From JACQAP01 sp035548375 (GTDB lineage Bacteria; Pseudomonadota; Gammaproteobacteria; Burkholderiales; JACQAP01): DNA of 64,000 nucleotides. The notes under the pieces were generated by a model. That model saw nothing but the letters and a program-made list of their open reading frames with translations. It made no database searches and was not told the DNA's origin. The stretch's first letter is position 1; each line of letters starts with the position of its first letter. Below are positions 51,842 to 60,249 of this stretch, piece by piece. Made by a program: the position numbers and the translations under genes. Where the stretch lies: the NCBI GenBank assembly GCA_035548375.1, contig DASZTG010000096.1, positions 1 to 64,000 on the forward strand. Reading direction: 5' to 3'.

Positions 51842-53617
51842 ATGCAGCAAATGACCAGTTCCCAGCTCTATCTGCGCCTGCTTCACTACGTCAAGCCGTA
51901 CTGGGGCGTGTTCTCGTTTTCCATCCTCGGCATGCTGATCACGGCCGCCACCGAAGTGGCGCTGCCGGTCGCAGTCAAACCCTTCCTCGACGGAACCTTC
52001 GTGCAGAAGGACCCGTTCCTGATCAAGTGGGTGCCTATCCTCATGGTGCTGCTGTACATCGTCCGTGGCGCCGGCTCCTATATGGGCAGCTACGCCAGTG
52101 CATGGGTCGGCAACAAGGTTGTCATGGACCTGCGCGACGGCATGTTCCGTCGCATGCTGGCGTTGCCGATGGGTTACTTCCACGACAATACCACCGGCAA
52201 CATGATCTCGCGCTTCACCTTCGATGCCGCGCAGGTGACGGGAGCCGCCACCAATGTTGTGACGGTGCTGGTGAAGGACTCGCTCATCATCGTCGGCCTG
52301 CTCGCCTACCTGCTGTACATCGACTGGAAGCTCACCATGATCTCGCTGATCATGATTCCGCCGATCGCGGTCGTCGTCCGCTATTTCAACGTGCGCTTGC
52401 GCAACATGAGTCGCAAGACGCAGGACTCCATGGGCGAGATTACCCAGGTGCTGCAGGAAACCATAGACTGCAACAAGGTCGTGAAAATCTTCGGCGGCCA
52501 GGACTACGAAGCAAAGCGCTTCGCCGAGACCAGCAACCGCTTGCGCCGATTCAGCATGAAGCAGGTGGCCGCTGCTTCCGCGAATGTTCCCATCGTGCAG
52601 TTGGTGGCCGCCGTGGCGGTGTCGGTGGTGGTTTACTACGCAACGGTGCAGGCGCAATCCGATGCCACGACAGTCGGCGGCTTCGTGTCCTTCCTCGCGG
52701 CCATGCTGTTGCTGAACCCACCCCTCAAAAGGTTGACCGGCGTCGCGGAATACCTCCAGCGCGGCCTTGCGGCCGCGGAAAGCGTGTTCTCGCTGATCGA
52801 CGAGAAGCCGGAAGTCGATTCCGGCACCGTGAGGATCGAGCGGGCTCGCGGCGAAATCGAATTCCGCAATGTCACGTTCCGCTATCCTCGCACCGAGCGA
52901 CAGGCGCTCAGGAACGTCACGCTTTCGATACGCGCCGGCGAAACCATCGCATTGGTGGGATCATCCGGCGGCGGCAAGACGACGCTCGCCAACATGGTGC
53001 CGCGCTTCTATCACCCGGACAGCGGACAGATAGCCATCGACGGGCACAATCTCGAAAACCTGTCGCTCGCCAGCCTGCGCAGGAACATCGCGCTGGTCAG
53101 CCAGGAGGTCGCGCTGTTCAACGACACGGTTGCCGCCAACATCGCCTATGGCGAATCGGCCGGCGCCGCGCGCCGGCAGATCGAGGAAGCCGCGCAGGCG
53201 GCCCACGCTACCGAATTCATCCTCGCCATGCCAAAGGGGTTTGACACCCTGATCGGCGAAAACGGCGTGCGGCTCTCCGGCGGGCAGCGTCAGCGCCTGG
53301 CGATCGCACGCACGGTGCTCAAGAACGCGCCCATCCTGATTCTCGATGAAGCCACGTCCGCGCTCGACTCCGAATCCGAGAAGCACGTCCAGGCCGCACT
53401 GGAGGAACTCATGCGCGGGCGAACGACGCTGGTCATCGCCCATCGTCTGTCCACCATAGAAAACGCCGACCGGATCGTCGTGCTTGACAGGGGCGAAATC
53501 GCCGAAGTCGGCACGCACGAGGAATTGCTGGCGAAGCGCGGCATCTACGCAAACCTGCACGGCATCCAGTATTCGCTCGGCGGCGAATCCGGCAAGGCGC
53601 TGCAGGCCGTCGAATAA
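51842..53617 (+). CDS. msbA: Lipid A/lipopolysaccharide ABC flippase MsbA
   Basis: Half-size ABC exporter of 591 residues. Residues ~1-320 form the six-helix membrane domain (starting YVKPYWGVFSFSILGMLI). The ATPase domain has Walker A VGSSGGGKTTLAN, signature LSGGQRQRLAIART, Walker B ILILDEATSALDSE and H-loop VIAHRLST. Length and organisation match MsbA. It follows the btuB terminator and precedes a ferredoxin gene by ten bases. A general multidrug or lipid exporter is the alternative. Confidence 0.9.
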   Translation: MQQMTSSQLYLRLLHYVKPYWGVFSFSILGMLITAATEVALPVAVKPFLDGTFVQKDPFLIKWVPILMVLLYIVRGAGSYMGSYASAWVGNKVVMDLRDGMFRRMLALPMGYFHDNTTGNMISRFTFDAAQVTGAATNVVTVLVKDSLIIVGLLAYLLYIDWKLTMISLIMIPPIAVVVRYFNVRLRNMSRKTQDSMGEITQVLQETIDCNKVVKIFGGQDYEAKRFAETSNRLRRFSMKQVAAASANVPIVQLVAAVAVSVVVYYATVQAQSDATTVGGFVSFLAAMLLLNPPLKRLTGVAEYLQRGLAAAESVFSLIDEKPEVDSGTVRIERARGEIEFRNVTFRYPRTERQALRNVTLSIRAGETIALVGSSGGGKTTLANMVPRFYHPDSGQIAIDGHNLENLSLASLRRNIALVSQEVALFNDTVAANIAYGESAGAARRQIEEAAQAAHATEFILAMPKGFDTLIGENGVRLSGGQRQRLAIARTVLKNAPILILDEATSALDSESEKHVQAALEELMRGRTTLVIAHRLSTIENADRIVVLDRGEIAEVGTHEELLAKRGIYANLHGIQYSLGGESGKALQAVE

Positions 53618-53627
53618 GGATCCCGCC

Positions 53628-53933
53628 ATGCCGTCAGATGCGTTGGAAGCACCCGCAAAGGATTGCAAGCAGGACGCGGGCGTATTCGTGCCCGTCGTGG
53701 ATCGCAATCGCTGCGAAGGCAAGAAGGATTGCGTGGCGATCTGTCCCTATGAAGTCTTCGCCATCCAGACCGTGCCGCCGGAAGCGCGCCGGGATTTAAG
53801 CCTGCGCGGAAAGCTGAAGGGCTTCGCGCATGGCTGGCAGCAGGCATTCGCGGTGAAGGCCGATGCCTGCCACGCCTGCGGCCTTTGCGTGGCCTCCTGT
53901 CCCGAAAAAGCCATCACGCTCACGCGCGCCTAG
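53628..53933 (+). CDS. Two-cluster ferredoxin with modified first motif
   Basis: A 101-residue electron-transfer protein. The second cluster motif is complete: CHACGLCVASCP (C81, C84, C87, C91). The first reads CEGKKDCVAICP, giving only C29, C35 and C39; a lysine (K32) replaces the usual second cysteine, so it could hold a [3Fe-4S] cluster, as in seven-iron ferredoxins, or none. The ATG at 53628 follows msbA by ten bases. Electron partner unknown. Confidence 0.85.
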   Translation: MPSDALEAPAKDCKQDAGVFVPVVDRNRCEGKKDCVAICPYEVFAIQTVPPEARRDLSLRGKLKGFAHGWQQAFAVKADACHACGLCVASCPEKAITLTRA

Positions 53934-53945
53934 AGCAGCAACCTC

Positions 53946-54094
53946 AACGCAGAGGCGCAGAGAAGATCATGAGAACGGCGACGAGGGAAAATTCGGGGAT
54001 CAGCGTAGGGAGTCTTGCTTTGCAGCGCGACTGACGCTCCGGAACAGATATCACGCTCCTCTGGTCTTGTCTGCGTCCTCTGCGCCTCTGTGTT
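53946..54094. repeat. ~150 bp inverted-repeat element (MITE/REP-like)
   Basis: The only sizeable gap between the ferredoxin and phaZ is bounded by inverted copies: AACGCAGAGGCGCAGAG (53946-53962) and CTCTGCGCCTCTGTGTT (54078-54094), 16 of 17 complementary. The purine-rich AGAGGCGCAGAG theme continues weakly inward. No ORF of note lies inside. This looks like a small non-autonomous mobile element or dispersed repeat; only one copy is in the window. Confidence 0.6.
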
Positions 54095-54114
54095 GGGATT
54101 TGACCGGGAGCAAC

Positions 54115-55368
54115 CTATTCGCTGACGTGGATCACGTCGCGCACGACCGGGTAGATGTTGTTGTTCCAGCGCTTGCCGCTGAATACGCCGTAATGCCCGA
54201 CGCCCGCCTGGATGTAGTGGGTGCGCATGTACTGGCGCAGGCTTGCGCACAGGTCCTGCGCCGCCAGCGTCTGGCCCAGCGCGCAGATGTCGTCCTTCTC
54301 GCCTTCGACGGTCAATAGCGCCGTGCGCCTGATTGCGCGCGGATCGATGCGGCGGCCGCGCCACTCGAGCTGGCCCCGCGGCAGGGCATATTCCTGGAAC
54401 ACGAGGCTCACGGTCTCCAGGTAAAACTCCGCCGGCAGGTCGGCCACCGCGAAATATTCCTGGTAGAAGCGCCGTTTCGCGTTCGCCTTTTCGTCGTCGC
54501 CCTTGACAAGGTCGTCGTAGAACTCCCGAAACGAATTGACATGCCGCTCGAGGTTCATGTTCATGAACGCCATCAACTGCAGGAAACCCGGGGACACCTG
54601 GCGCAATGCACCGGGATATCGGGTCGGCACGATGCCGATGAGGTTATCCTCGAACCAGGCGATGGGCTTTGCCGTGGCAAGCTTGTTGACTTCCGTCGGG
54701 CTGACACGGCAGTCGATCGGCCCCGCCATCAGGGTCAGGCTGAGCGGCGCGGCCGCATGGCCGTCCTCCGCCATGATCGCCACGGCCGCCAACGCCGCGA
54801 CGCACGGCTGGCAGATGGCCACCATGTGGGCGCCCGGCCCCATCACGCCGAGGAACGTGATCAGGTGTTCGACATACTCGTCGAGGCCGAAGCGGCCGTC
54901 CGCCAGCGGAATGTCCCTCGCGTTGTGCCAGTCGGTGATGTAGACGTCATGGTCCGCCAGCATGGTACGCACGGTTTCGCGCAGCAGCGTTGCGAAATGG
55001 CCCGACATCGGTGCAACCAGCAGGACGCGCGGCTGGGCGGAATCGACGTCTTTCCTGAAATGCAGCAGGGTACCGAACGGTGTCCGGTGCGCAGCCTCTT
55101 CGACGACCGGGACTTCCCGGCCGGCCACCGTCACGGAGTCGATGCCGAACGCCGGACGGCGATGCGTGACGTCTGCCAGGGTGAAGACCTCACAGGCGGC
55201 TGCGAGCTTGCGCATGGACGGAAATTCGCTCAAGCCCCAGCGCATGTCGCTCAGGACGGGGACAACGGCGCTGGCGGCAAAGCGCGTCAGCCACAAGGCA
55301 TCCTGTTGCGATTGGTAGGCCTGGTAGAGCATCTGTTGTTGTCGTGTTTCGCGGTCCGGCTGCATCAC
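54115..55368 (-). CDS. phaZ: Intracellular polyhydroxyalkanoate depolymerase
   Basis: Alpha/beta-hydrolase of 417 residues that mobilises stored PHA granules. Family start MLYQAYQSQQDALWLTRFAA; the nucleophile is cysteine C186 in MVAICQPCVAALAAVAIM, as in other intracellular PHA depolymerases where cysteine replaces serine. Downstream TLMAGPIDCRVSPTEVN and the C-terminal catalytic histidine region IQAGVGHYGVFSGKRW are present. The residue three after the nucleophile is also cysteine (CQPC), making an unusual CxxC. No PHA synthase is in the window. Confidence 0.92.
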   Translation of the reverse strand: MMQPDRETRQQQMLYQAYQSQQDALWLTRFAASAVVPVLSDMRWGLSEFPSMRKLAAACEVFTLADVTHRRPAFGIDSVTVAGREVPVVEEAAHRTPFGTLLHFRKDVDSAQPRVLLVAPMSGHFATLLRETVRTMLADHDVYITDWHNARDIPLADGRFGLDEYVEHLITFLGVMGPGAHMVAICQPCVAALAAVAIMAEDGHAAAPLSLTLMAGPIDCRVSPTEVNKLATAKPIAWFEDNLIGIVPTRYPGALRQVSPGFLQLMAFMNMNLERHVNSFREFYDDLVKGDDEKANAKRRFYQEYFAVADLPAEFYLETVSLVFQEYALPRGQLEWRGRRIDPRAIRRTALLTVEGEKDDICALGQTLAAQDLCASLRQYMRTHYIQAGVGHYGVFSGKRWNNNIYPVVRDVIHVSE

Positions 55369-55480
55369 GACGCAACTTCCGCGCCAGAGCTATGCCGTTG
55401 GCACGGGCTTTGCGAACGACGGGCACGTCGTGCCGGACGCCCTGCCCGGGCATCGCGCGGCCCATCGGGAGGAAGCCTTC

Positions 55481-56134
55481 ATGGCGAAAGCCACGCTCAG
55501 CATCAGCAGCAAGAATTATTCGTCCTGGTCGCTGCGCGGCTGGCTGCTGGCCAGATTCTCCGGACTGGACTTCGAGGAAATGGCCGTGCCGCCCGACGAT
55601 GCGAATGCCCGCAAGGAGCTGCTGCTGATGTCGCCGTCCATCCTCGTCCCCTGCCTGACCTACGAGGGTATCAAGGTCTGGGATACGCTGGCGATCGCCG
55701 AATTCCTGAACGAGATTTTCCCCGGCGCGGGATTATTGCCGCAGGACGTCGCCGCGCGTGCTCATTGCCGTGCCATCTGCGGCGAGATGCATTCCGGCTT
55801 CAGCAGCCTGCGTTCGGCCTTGCCGATGAACCTCAAGGCGCACTTTCCGGGGCACAAGGTATGGGCGCGCGCTGTCGGCGACATCGAACGCATCACGCAG
55901 ATCTGGAACGAATGCCTGTCGACGTACAAGGGCCCGTTCCTGTTCGGCCGCCGCTCCATGGCCGACGCCATGTATGCGCCGGTGGTCACCCGATTCGCGA
56001 CTTACGATGTTTCGCTCGATGAAGCGTGCAGCGCTTACTCGAAACGCATACTCGAGCTTCCAGAAATGATCGAGTGGACGAACGCCGCGCGCAGCGAAGC
56101 CGATGAGATAGACGAGCTGGACATGGATTTCTGA
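55481..56134 (+). CDS. Glutathione S-transferase family protein
   Basis: A 217-residue cytoplasmic protein with the thioredoxin-like N-terminal domain (LSISSKNYSSWSLRGWLL, the serine pair being the usual glutathione contact) and an all-helical C-terminal domain. The glutathione-binding LVPCLTYEGIKVWDTLAIAE and the FLFGRRSMADAMYAPVVTRF motif are typical. The ATG at 55481 has a GGGAGGAAG ribosome site. Divergent from phaZ with a ~110-base gap. Specific substrate unknown. Confidence 0.9.
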   Translation: MAKATLSISSKNYSSWSLRGWLLARFSGLDFEEMAVPPDDANARKELLLMSPSILVPCLTYEGIKVWDTLAIAEFLNEIFPGAGLLPQDVAARAHCRAICGEMHSGFSSLRSALPMNLKAHFPGHKVWARAVGDIERITQIWNECLSTYKGPFLFGRRSMADAMYAPVVTRFATYDVSLDEACSAYSKRILELPEMIEWTNAARSEADEIDELDMDF

Positions 56135-56294
56135 TCCTCAGCGACGCGCGCGACCGCACTTCCCTGCCATCGTTCAATTTTTCTTTGCGCCTTCGCTTGC
56201 AGCGCTGGGCATGCCAATTGCACTTTTCTCCCTGACCGCATGACGCGCAGCCCGCTTCGTCAGCGGACGATTGCAATATTTTGAGGAGAAAATC

Positions 56295-56372
56295 ATGGGT
56301 AAATATGTCTTGGCCTGGCTGCTGGGCGTGCCGTTCTTCGTGCTGGTGATCGTGTACCTGTTTTTCCACTGA
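56295..56372 (+). CDS. 25-residue single-helix membrane peptide
   Basis: A short reading frame encoding MGKYVLAWLLGVPFFVLVIV and five more residues (YLFFH). It has an unusually good ribosome site (TGAGGAGAAAATC) at ideal spacing, a positively charged N-terminus and one hydrophobic helix that would span the inner membrane. It is surrounded by non-coding DNA between the GST gene and an 82-residue protein. No known function; it may regulate a membrane complex or respond to stress. Confidence 0.68.
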   Translation: MGKYVLAWLLGVPFFVLVIVYLFFH

Positions 56373-56614
56373 TCGGCGTTGTAGAAATCACAATGGTGTC
56401 GGGCTGCCGGAATTTTTCCGGGTAAAAATTGCAAGGCGCCTGTAAACCCTGCGGCAGGGAAGCATGACGATGCACCCGCATGCTTCCTCGCCGTGTTTCG
56501 ATTCAACGTGATAGCGATGCGGGGCGGCGTGGCATAGCGATTGCAAAGCGATTCGTGCAGCGGTTTGTACGCGAAATGAACCCAATCGAACAATGCATCG
56601 CTCAAGGAGGAACC
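56373..56614 (+). promoter_or_regulatory. Structured leader upstream of the 82-residue gene
   Basis: This 242-base gap contains two inverted repeats: AATTTTT (56411-56417) with AAAAATT (56424-56430), and a nine-pair hairpin GGAAGCATG (56458-56466) with CATGCTTCC (56479-56487) over a 12-base loop. Neither is followed by a U-run, so they are more likely operator or leader structures than terminators. A strong AAGGAGGAACC ribosome site ends it. Confidence 0.4.
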
Positions 56615-56863
56615 ATGCAAGCACTCCATCGTGAAGCCCCGCCCGCCTTTCGTATCGTTCGCGGCACGTCCGGGCTTTGGGAAGTCGTGGAAGAAGGTTT
56701 TCGCGAAGCCCTCGCGCTGTTCAAGGCCCCCCAGGCTGCGTTATCTTATGCCTGCGACTTGGCCGCGAAACGCAAGGGCTCCCTCGTAGTCGTCTTCGAT
56801 CGGATGCCCGATGCGCCGCGCGGCTTCCCGTCCATGGGATCGGGTTCACCCAGCCTGCAATAG
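56615..56863 (+). CDS. DUF2188-like small protein
   Basis: An 82-residue hypothetical protein. The central part (FRIVRGTSGLWEVVEEGFRE, then ALSYACDLAAKRKGSLVVVF) has the pattern of DUF2188 proteins: an aromatic 'W.V' strand, a helix of periodic alanines, and a closing strand. The C-terminus is Gly/Ser/Pro-rich. A near-perfect Shine-Dalgarno sequence (AAGGAGG) precedes the ATG, so strong expression is expected. sodC begins 21 bases after its stop and may share the transcript, suggesting a stress context. Function unknown. Confidence 0.75.
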   Translation: MQALHREAPPAFRIVRGTSGLWEVVEEGFREALALFKAPQAALSYACDLAAKRKGSLVVVFDRMPDAPRGFPSMGSGSPSLQ

Positions 56864-56884
56864 CACGCAAGCGAGGAACGAAGC

Positions 56885-57445
56885 GTGAGGACATCGGCGG
56901 CATCTTGGTTAGGGTTGTGCGTCGTATCACTGGCGGGCTGTTCCAACGGGCCCACCGTGTACGATGATCCATCGGCGATGGCTGTGCTCTCGGCCACGCA
57001 AAACAATTCCGTACACGGCGTGGCGACCTTCGTTCGCAAGGATGGCGACGTGCTGGTCAGCGTGAACATGGCGGGCTTCAAGCCCAATACCATGCATGGC
57101 CTGCACATACACGACTCGGGAGACTGTTCCGCGCGCGATGGAGCCAGCGCGGGGGAACATTTCAATCCGGCGTCCTCCCAGCATGGCGGCGCGAGCGGAT
57201 CACCGCGTCACAGCGGCGATCTGGGGAATGTCGCGTCCGATTCGAGCGGCAGGATTTTCACCTCGTTCACCGTAAAGGACCTGGCCTTCGGCAATGGCAC
57301 GGACAGCATCATCGGGCGCGGACTCGTCGTTCACGCCGATCGCGACGACCTGTCGTCGCAACCGGCCGGCAATTCGGGAGCCCGGATTGCTTGCGGCGTC
57401 ATTACGCGTAATCCCGACCGCATGACTTACGCCAAGGCGGGTTGA
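56885..57445 (+). CDS. sodC: Cu/Zn superoxide dismutase, lipoprotein
   Basis: Periplasmic superoxide scavenger, 186 residues, starting at GTG with GAGGAACGAAGC upstream. The signal peptide ends in a lipobox (SLAGC, lipidated C19), so the enzyme is membrane-anchored. Metal-site motifs: GLHIHDSGDCSARDGASAGE with its copper/zinc histidines and disulfide cysteine, SSQHGGASGSPRHSGDLGN, and the C-terminal arginine region AGNSGARIACGVI with VVHADRDD. All key residues are present. Confidence 0.94.
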   Translation: MRTSAASWLGLCVVSLAGCSNGPTVYDDPSAMAVLSATQNNSVHGVATFVRKDGDVLVSVNMAGFKPNTMHGLHIHDSGDCSARDGASAGEHFNPASSQHGGASGSPRHSGDLGNVASDSSGRIFTSFTVKDLAFGNGTDSIIGRGLVVHADRDDLSSQPAGNSGARIACGVITRNPDRMTYAKAG

Positions 57446-57500
57446 ACTCCGGGGCACTTTGAATTCCTGGCGTGACGTTACGCCGGCTGGACGCGAAGAC

Positions 57501-60224
57501 TCAGTGCGCCTTTTCCCAGTTGGGGCCGACGCCGACGTCGACGGCCAGCGGCACATCGAGTTGCGCGACGCTGTTCATGAGCGCGGGCAGCGCCGATTCG
57601 ATCGCAGCGACTTCCGCCTCCGGAACCTCCAGCACGAGTTCGTCGTGCACCTGCATGACGAGCCGGCTTTGCCGGCCTGAATCGACGATCCATTTTTGCA
57701 CGGCGATCATCGCGAGCTTGATGAGGTCGGCGGCCGTGCCTTGCATGGGCGCGTTGATCGCCGCCCGCTCCGCGCCCTGGCGCCGCGCCGGATTGGCCGC
57801 CTTGATGTCGTTCAAATACAACCGGCGTCCGAACACGGTCTCGACATACCCCTGGTTGCGCGCGGCTTCGCGCGTGCGCTCCATGTAGTCCTTCACGCCC
57901 GGGTAGCGCAGGAAATAGCGCTCCATGTACTGCTGCGCGGCCGAACGCTCGATGCCGAGCTGGGAGGCCAAGCCGAATGCGGACATGCCGTAGATCAGGC
58001 CGAAGTTGATCACTTTCGCGTAGCGCCGCTGTTCGCTCGATACCGCCGCGGCATCGACGGCGAAAATCTCGGAAGCGGTGTGCCGGTGCACGTCCTGCCC
58101 GGTCGCGAAGGCCTGCAGCAAACCCTTGTCCTGCGACAGGTGCGCCATGATGCGCAGCTCGATTTGCGAATAGTCGGCCGAAACGATGACCGAGCCCGGT
58201 GAAGCGATGAAGGCTTCACGGATGCGCCGGCCTTCCGCGGTACGCACGGGGATGTTCTGCAGGTTGGGATCGTTGCTCGACAAGCGCCCGGTCACGGCCA
58301 CTGCCTGCGCGTAGTTGGTGTGCACGCGCCCGGTGTTTGCATTCACCATGCGCGGCAGCTTGTCGGTATACGTGGATTTGAGCTTGGACACGCCGCGGTA
58401 TTCGAGGATCAGCTTCGGCAGCGGATGATCCAGCGCGAGCTCCTGCAGCACGTCCTCGTCCGTCGATGGCAGCCCGCCCGGCGTCTTCTTCTTCACCGGC
58501 AGCTTGTGCTTCTCGAACAGGATTTCCTGGAGCTGCTTGGGCGAATTGAGGTTGAAAGGCTGGCCGGCCTGCTGGTGCACGAGCTGTTCCAGTTCCAGCA
58601 TGCGGGTCCCGAGCGCCCGGCTTTGCTGCTCGAGCAGCGCCACGTCCAGCAGCACGCCGTTGCGTTCCATCGTGAACAGGACTTCCATGACCGGCATCTC
58701 GATCTCGCGGTAGATGCGCGCGAGCTTCGCGTCCTGCTCCACCTGCGGATACAACACCCGGTGCAATTGCAGCGTGACGTCCGCGTCCTCCGCCGCATAC
58801 TCCGTGGCGCGGGAAACCTCCACCTGCTCGAACGGGATGCGGCTCGCGCCCTTGCCGGTGACATCGTCGTACGTGATGGTGGTCACGCCGAGGTGGCGCG
58901 CCGCCAGATCGTCCATGTCGTGCGGGCGATGGCTCTCGAGCACGTAGGACTGCAGCAGCGTGTCGTGCGCGATGCCGGACAACCGGATGCCCGCACTCGC
59001 GAATACATGCTTGTCGTACTTGAGGTTCTGCCCCAGCTTGTGGCGCAAAGGATTTTCCAGCCAGGATTTCAGCTTGCCGAGGACATGGTCCCTGGCCAGT
59101 TGTGCAGGCGCGCCGGCATAGCCGTGCGCGAGCGGGATGTAGGCACCCTGATGGGGTTGCACCGACAGCGAGATCCCGACGAGCTGCGCCGTCATCGGGT
59201 CGAGCCCGGTCGTTTCGGTATCGACCGAAACGATGTCGGCGGCCTGGATGCGCTCGATCCACGTGTCGAGCTGGGCATCGGTCAGGACGGTTTCGTAGTC
59301 GCGCGGGACGGCAGGTGCGGCGGTTACGGCCGCCGCTACCTCAACGGGCGTTTCGCCGGATTCATCCGGTGCGCTTCCGCGCGCCTGCAGTTCGCGCAGC
59401 GAGCTCTTGAAGTCCAGCCTTTCATACAGGCGAATCAATTCCGGCACATTCTCGGCTTGCGGTGCGAGTTGTTCCAGGCCCGTCTCGAGCGGCACGTCGC
59501 AGCGAATGCTGAGCAGCTTTTTCGCGGTCGGCAGCCACGGCAGCGCCTTGCGCAGGTTTTCGCCGACCGCGCCCGTGATCTCGCCGGCGTGCGCGACGAT
59601 CGCATCCAGGGTTTCGTACTGGGTCAGCCACTTGACGGCCGTTTTCGGACCGACTTTCTCCACCCCGGGGACGTTGTCCACCGAATCGCCGATCAGCGTG
59701 AGATAGTCGACGATCTGCGCCGGCTTCACGCCGAACTTCTGCAGCACGCCGGCCTCGTCGAGCGTTTCGTTGGACATGGTGTTGACCAGCTTCACCATCG
59801 GATTCACGAGCTGCGTGATGTCCTTGTCGCCGGTGGAGATGATGGTCTGCACCCCGAGCGCCTCGGCCTGCCTGGCCAGCGTGCCGATGACGTCGTCGGC
59901 CTCGACGTTGTCCACCATCAGCAGCGGCCAGCCCAGTGCCCGCACGCTTTCATGCAGGGGTTCGATCTGCCGCGTCAGGTCGTCCGGCATCGGCGGGCGG
60001 TTCGCCTTGTACTGCGGATACCAGTCGTCGCGGAACGTCTTTCCTTTTGCGTCGAATACGCAGGCGATATAATCCGGCGACGTTTCCTTGCGCAGCTTCT
60101 GCAGCATGCTGAGCACGCCCCTCACGGCGCCGGTCGGTTCGCCGTGCCTGTTGCGCAAGTCCGGCAGTGCGTGGAATGCGCGATACAGGTAGGAAGAGCC
60201 GTCCACCAGCACAAGCGTTTTCAT
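57501..60224 (-). CDS. polA: DNA polymerase I
   Basis: Repair and Okazaki-fragment polymerase, 907 residues. The N-terminal 5' nuclease domain starts TLVLVDGSSYLYRAFHALP with DNVEADDVIGTLA and STGDKDITQLV. The 3'-5' exonuclease domain is active-looking (VSVDTETTGLDPMTAQLVG). Polymerase motif A SADYSQIELRIMAHLS, motif B RRYAKVINFGLIYGMSAFG and motif C LVMQVHDELVLEVP are intact. It is convergent with sodC (55-base gap) and divergent from the LOG-family gene, 25 bases away. Confidence 0.98.
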   Translation of the reverse strand: MKTLVLVDGSSYLYRAFHALPDLRNRHGEPTGAVRGVLSMLQKLRKETSPDYIACVFDAKGKTFRDDWYPQYKANRPPMPDDLTRQIEPLHESVRALGWPLLMVDNVEADDVIGTLARQAEALGVQTIISTGDKDITQLVNPMVKLVNTMSNETLDEAGVLQKFGVKPAQIVDYLTLIGDSVDNVPGVEKVGPKTAVKWLTQYETLDAIVAHAGEITGAVGENLRKALPWLPTAKKLLSIRCDVPLETGLEQLAPQAENVPELIRLYERLDFKSSLRELQARGSAPDESGETPVEVAAAVTAAPAVPRDYETVLTDAQLDTWIERIQAADIVSVDTETTGLDPMTAQLVGISLSVQPHQGAYIPLAHGYAGAPAQLARDHVLGKLKSWLENPLRHKLGQNLKYDKHVFASAGIRLSGIAHDTLLQSYVLESHRPHDMDDLAARHLGVTTITYDDVTGKGASRIPFEQVEVSRATEYAAEDADVTLQLHRVLYPQVEQDAKLARIYREIEMPVMEVLFTMERNGVLLDVALLEQQSRALGTRMLELEQLVHQQAGQPFNLNSPKQLQEILFEKHKLPVKKKTPGGLPSTDEDVLQELALDHPLPKLILEYRGVSKLKSTYTDKLPRMVNANTGRVHTNYAQAVAVTGRLSSNDPNLQNIPVRTAEGRRIREAFIASPGSVIVSADYSQIELRIMAHLSQDKGLLQAFATGQDVHRHTASEIFAVDAAAVSSEQRRYAKVINFGLIYGMSAFGLASQLGIERSAAQQYMERYFLRYPGVKDYMERTREAARNQGYVETVFGRRLYLNDIKAANPARRQGAERAAINAPMQGTAADLIKLAMIAVQKWIVDSGRQSRLVMQVHDELVLEVPEAEVAAIESALPALMNSVAQLDVPLAVDVGVGPNWEKAH

Positions 60225-60249
60225 TGACGATCAGCGCGGAAAATCCAAC

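Noticed and set aside
56135..56294. Possible promoter between the GST gene and the 25-residue peptide
   Set aside because: TTGCAC- and TATTTT-like hexamers exist but not at proper spacing; nothing convincing apart from the ribosome site.
57468..57483. Imperfect palindrome GGCGTGAC/GTTACGCC between sodC and polA
   Set aside because: No loop and no T-run on either strand; too weak for a bidirectional terminator call.
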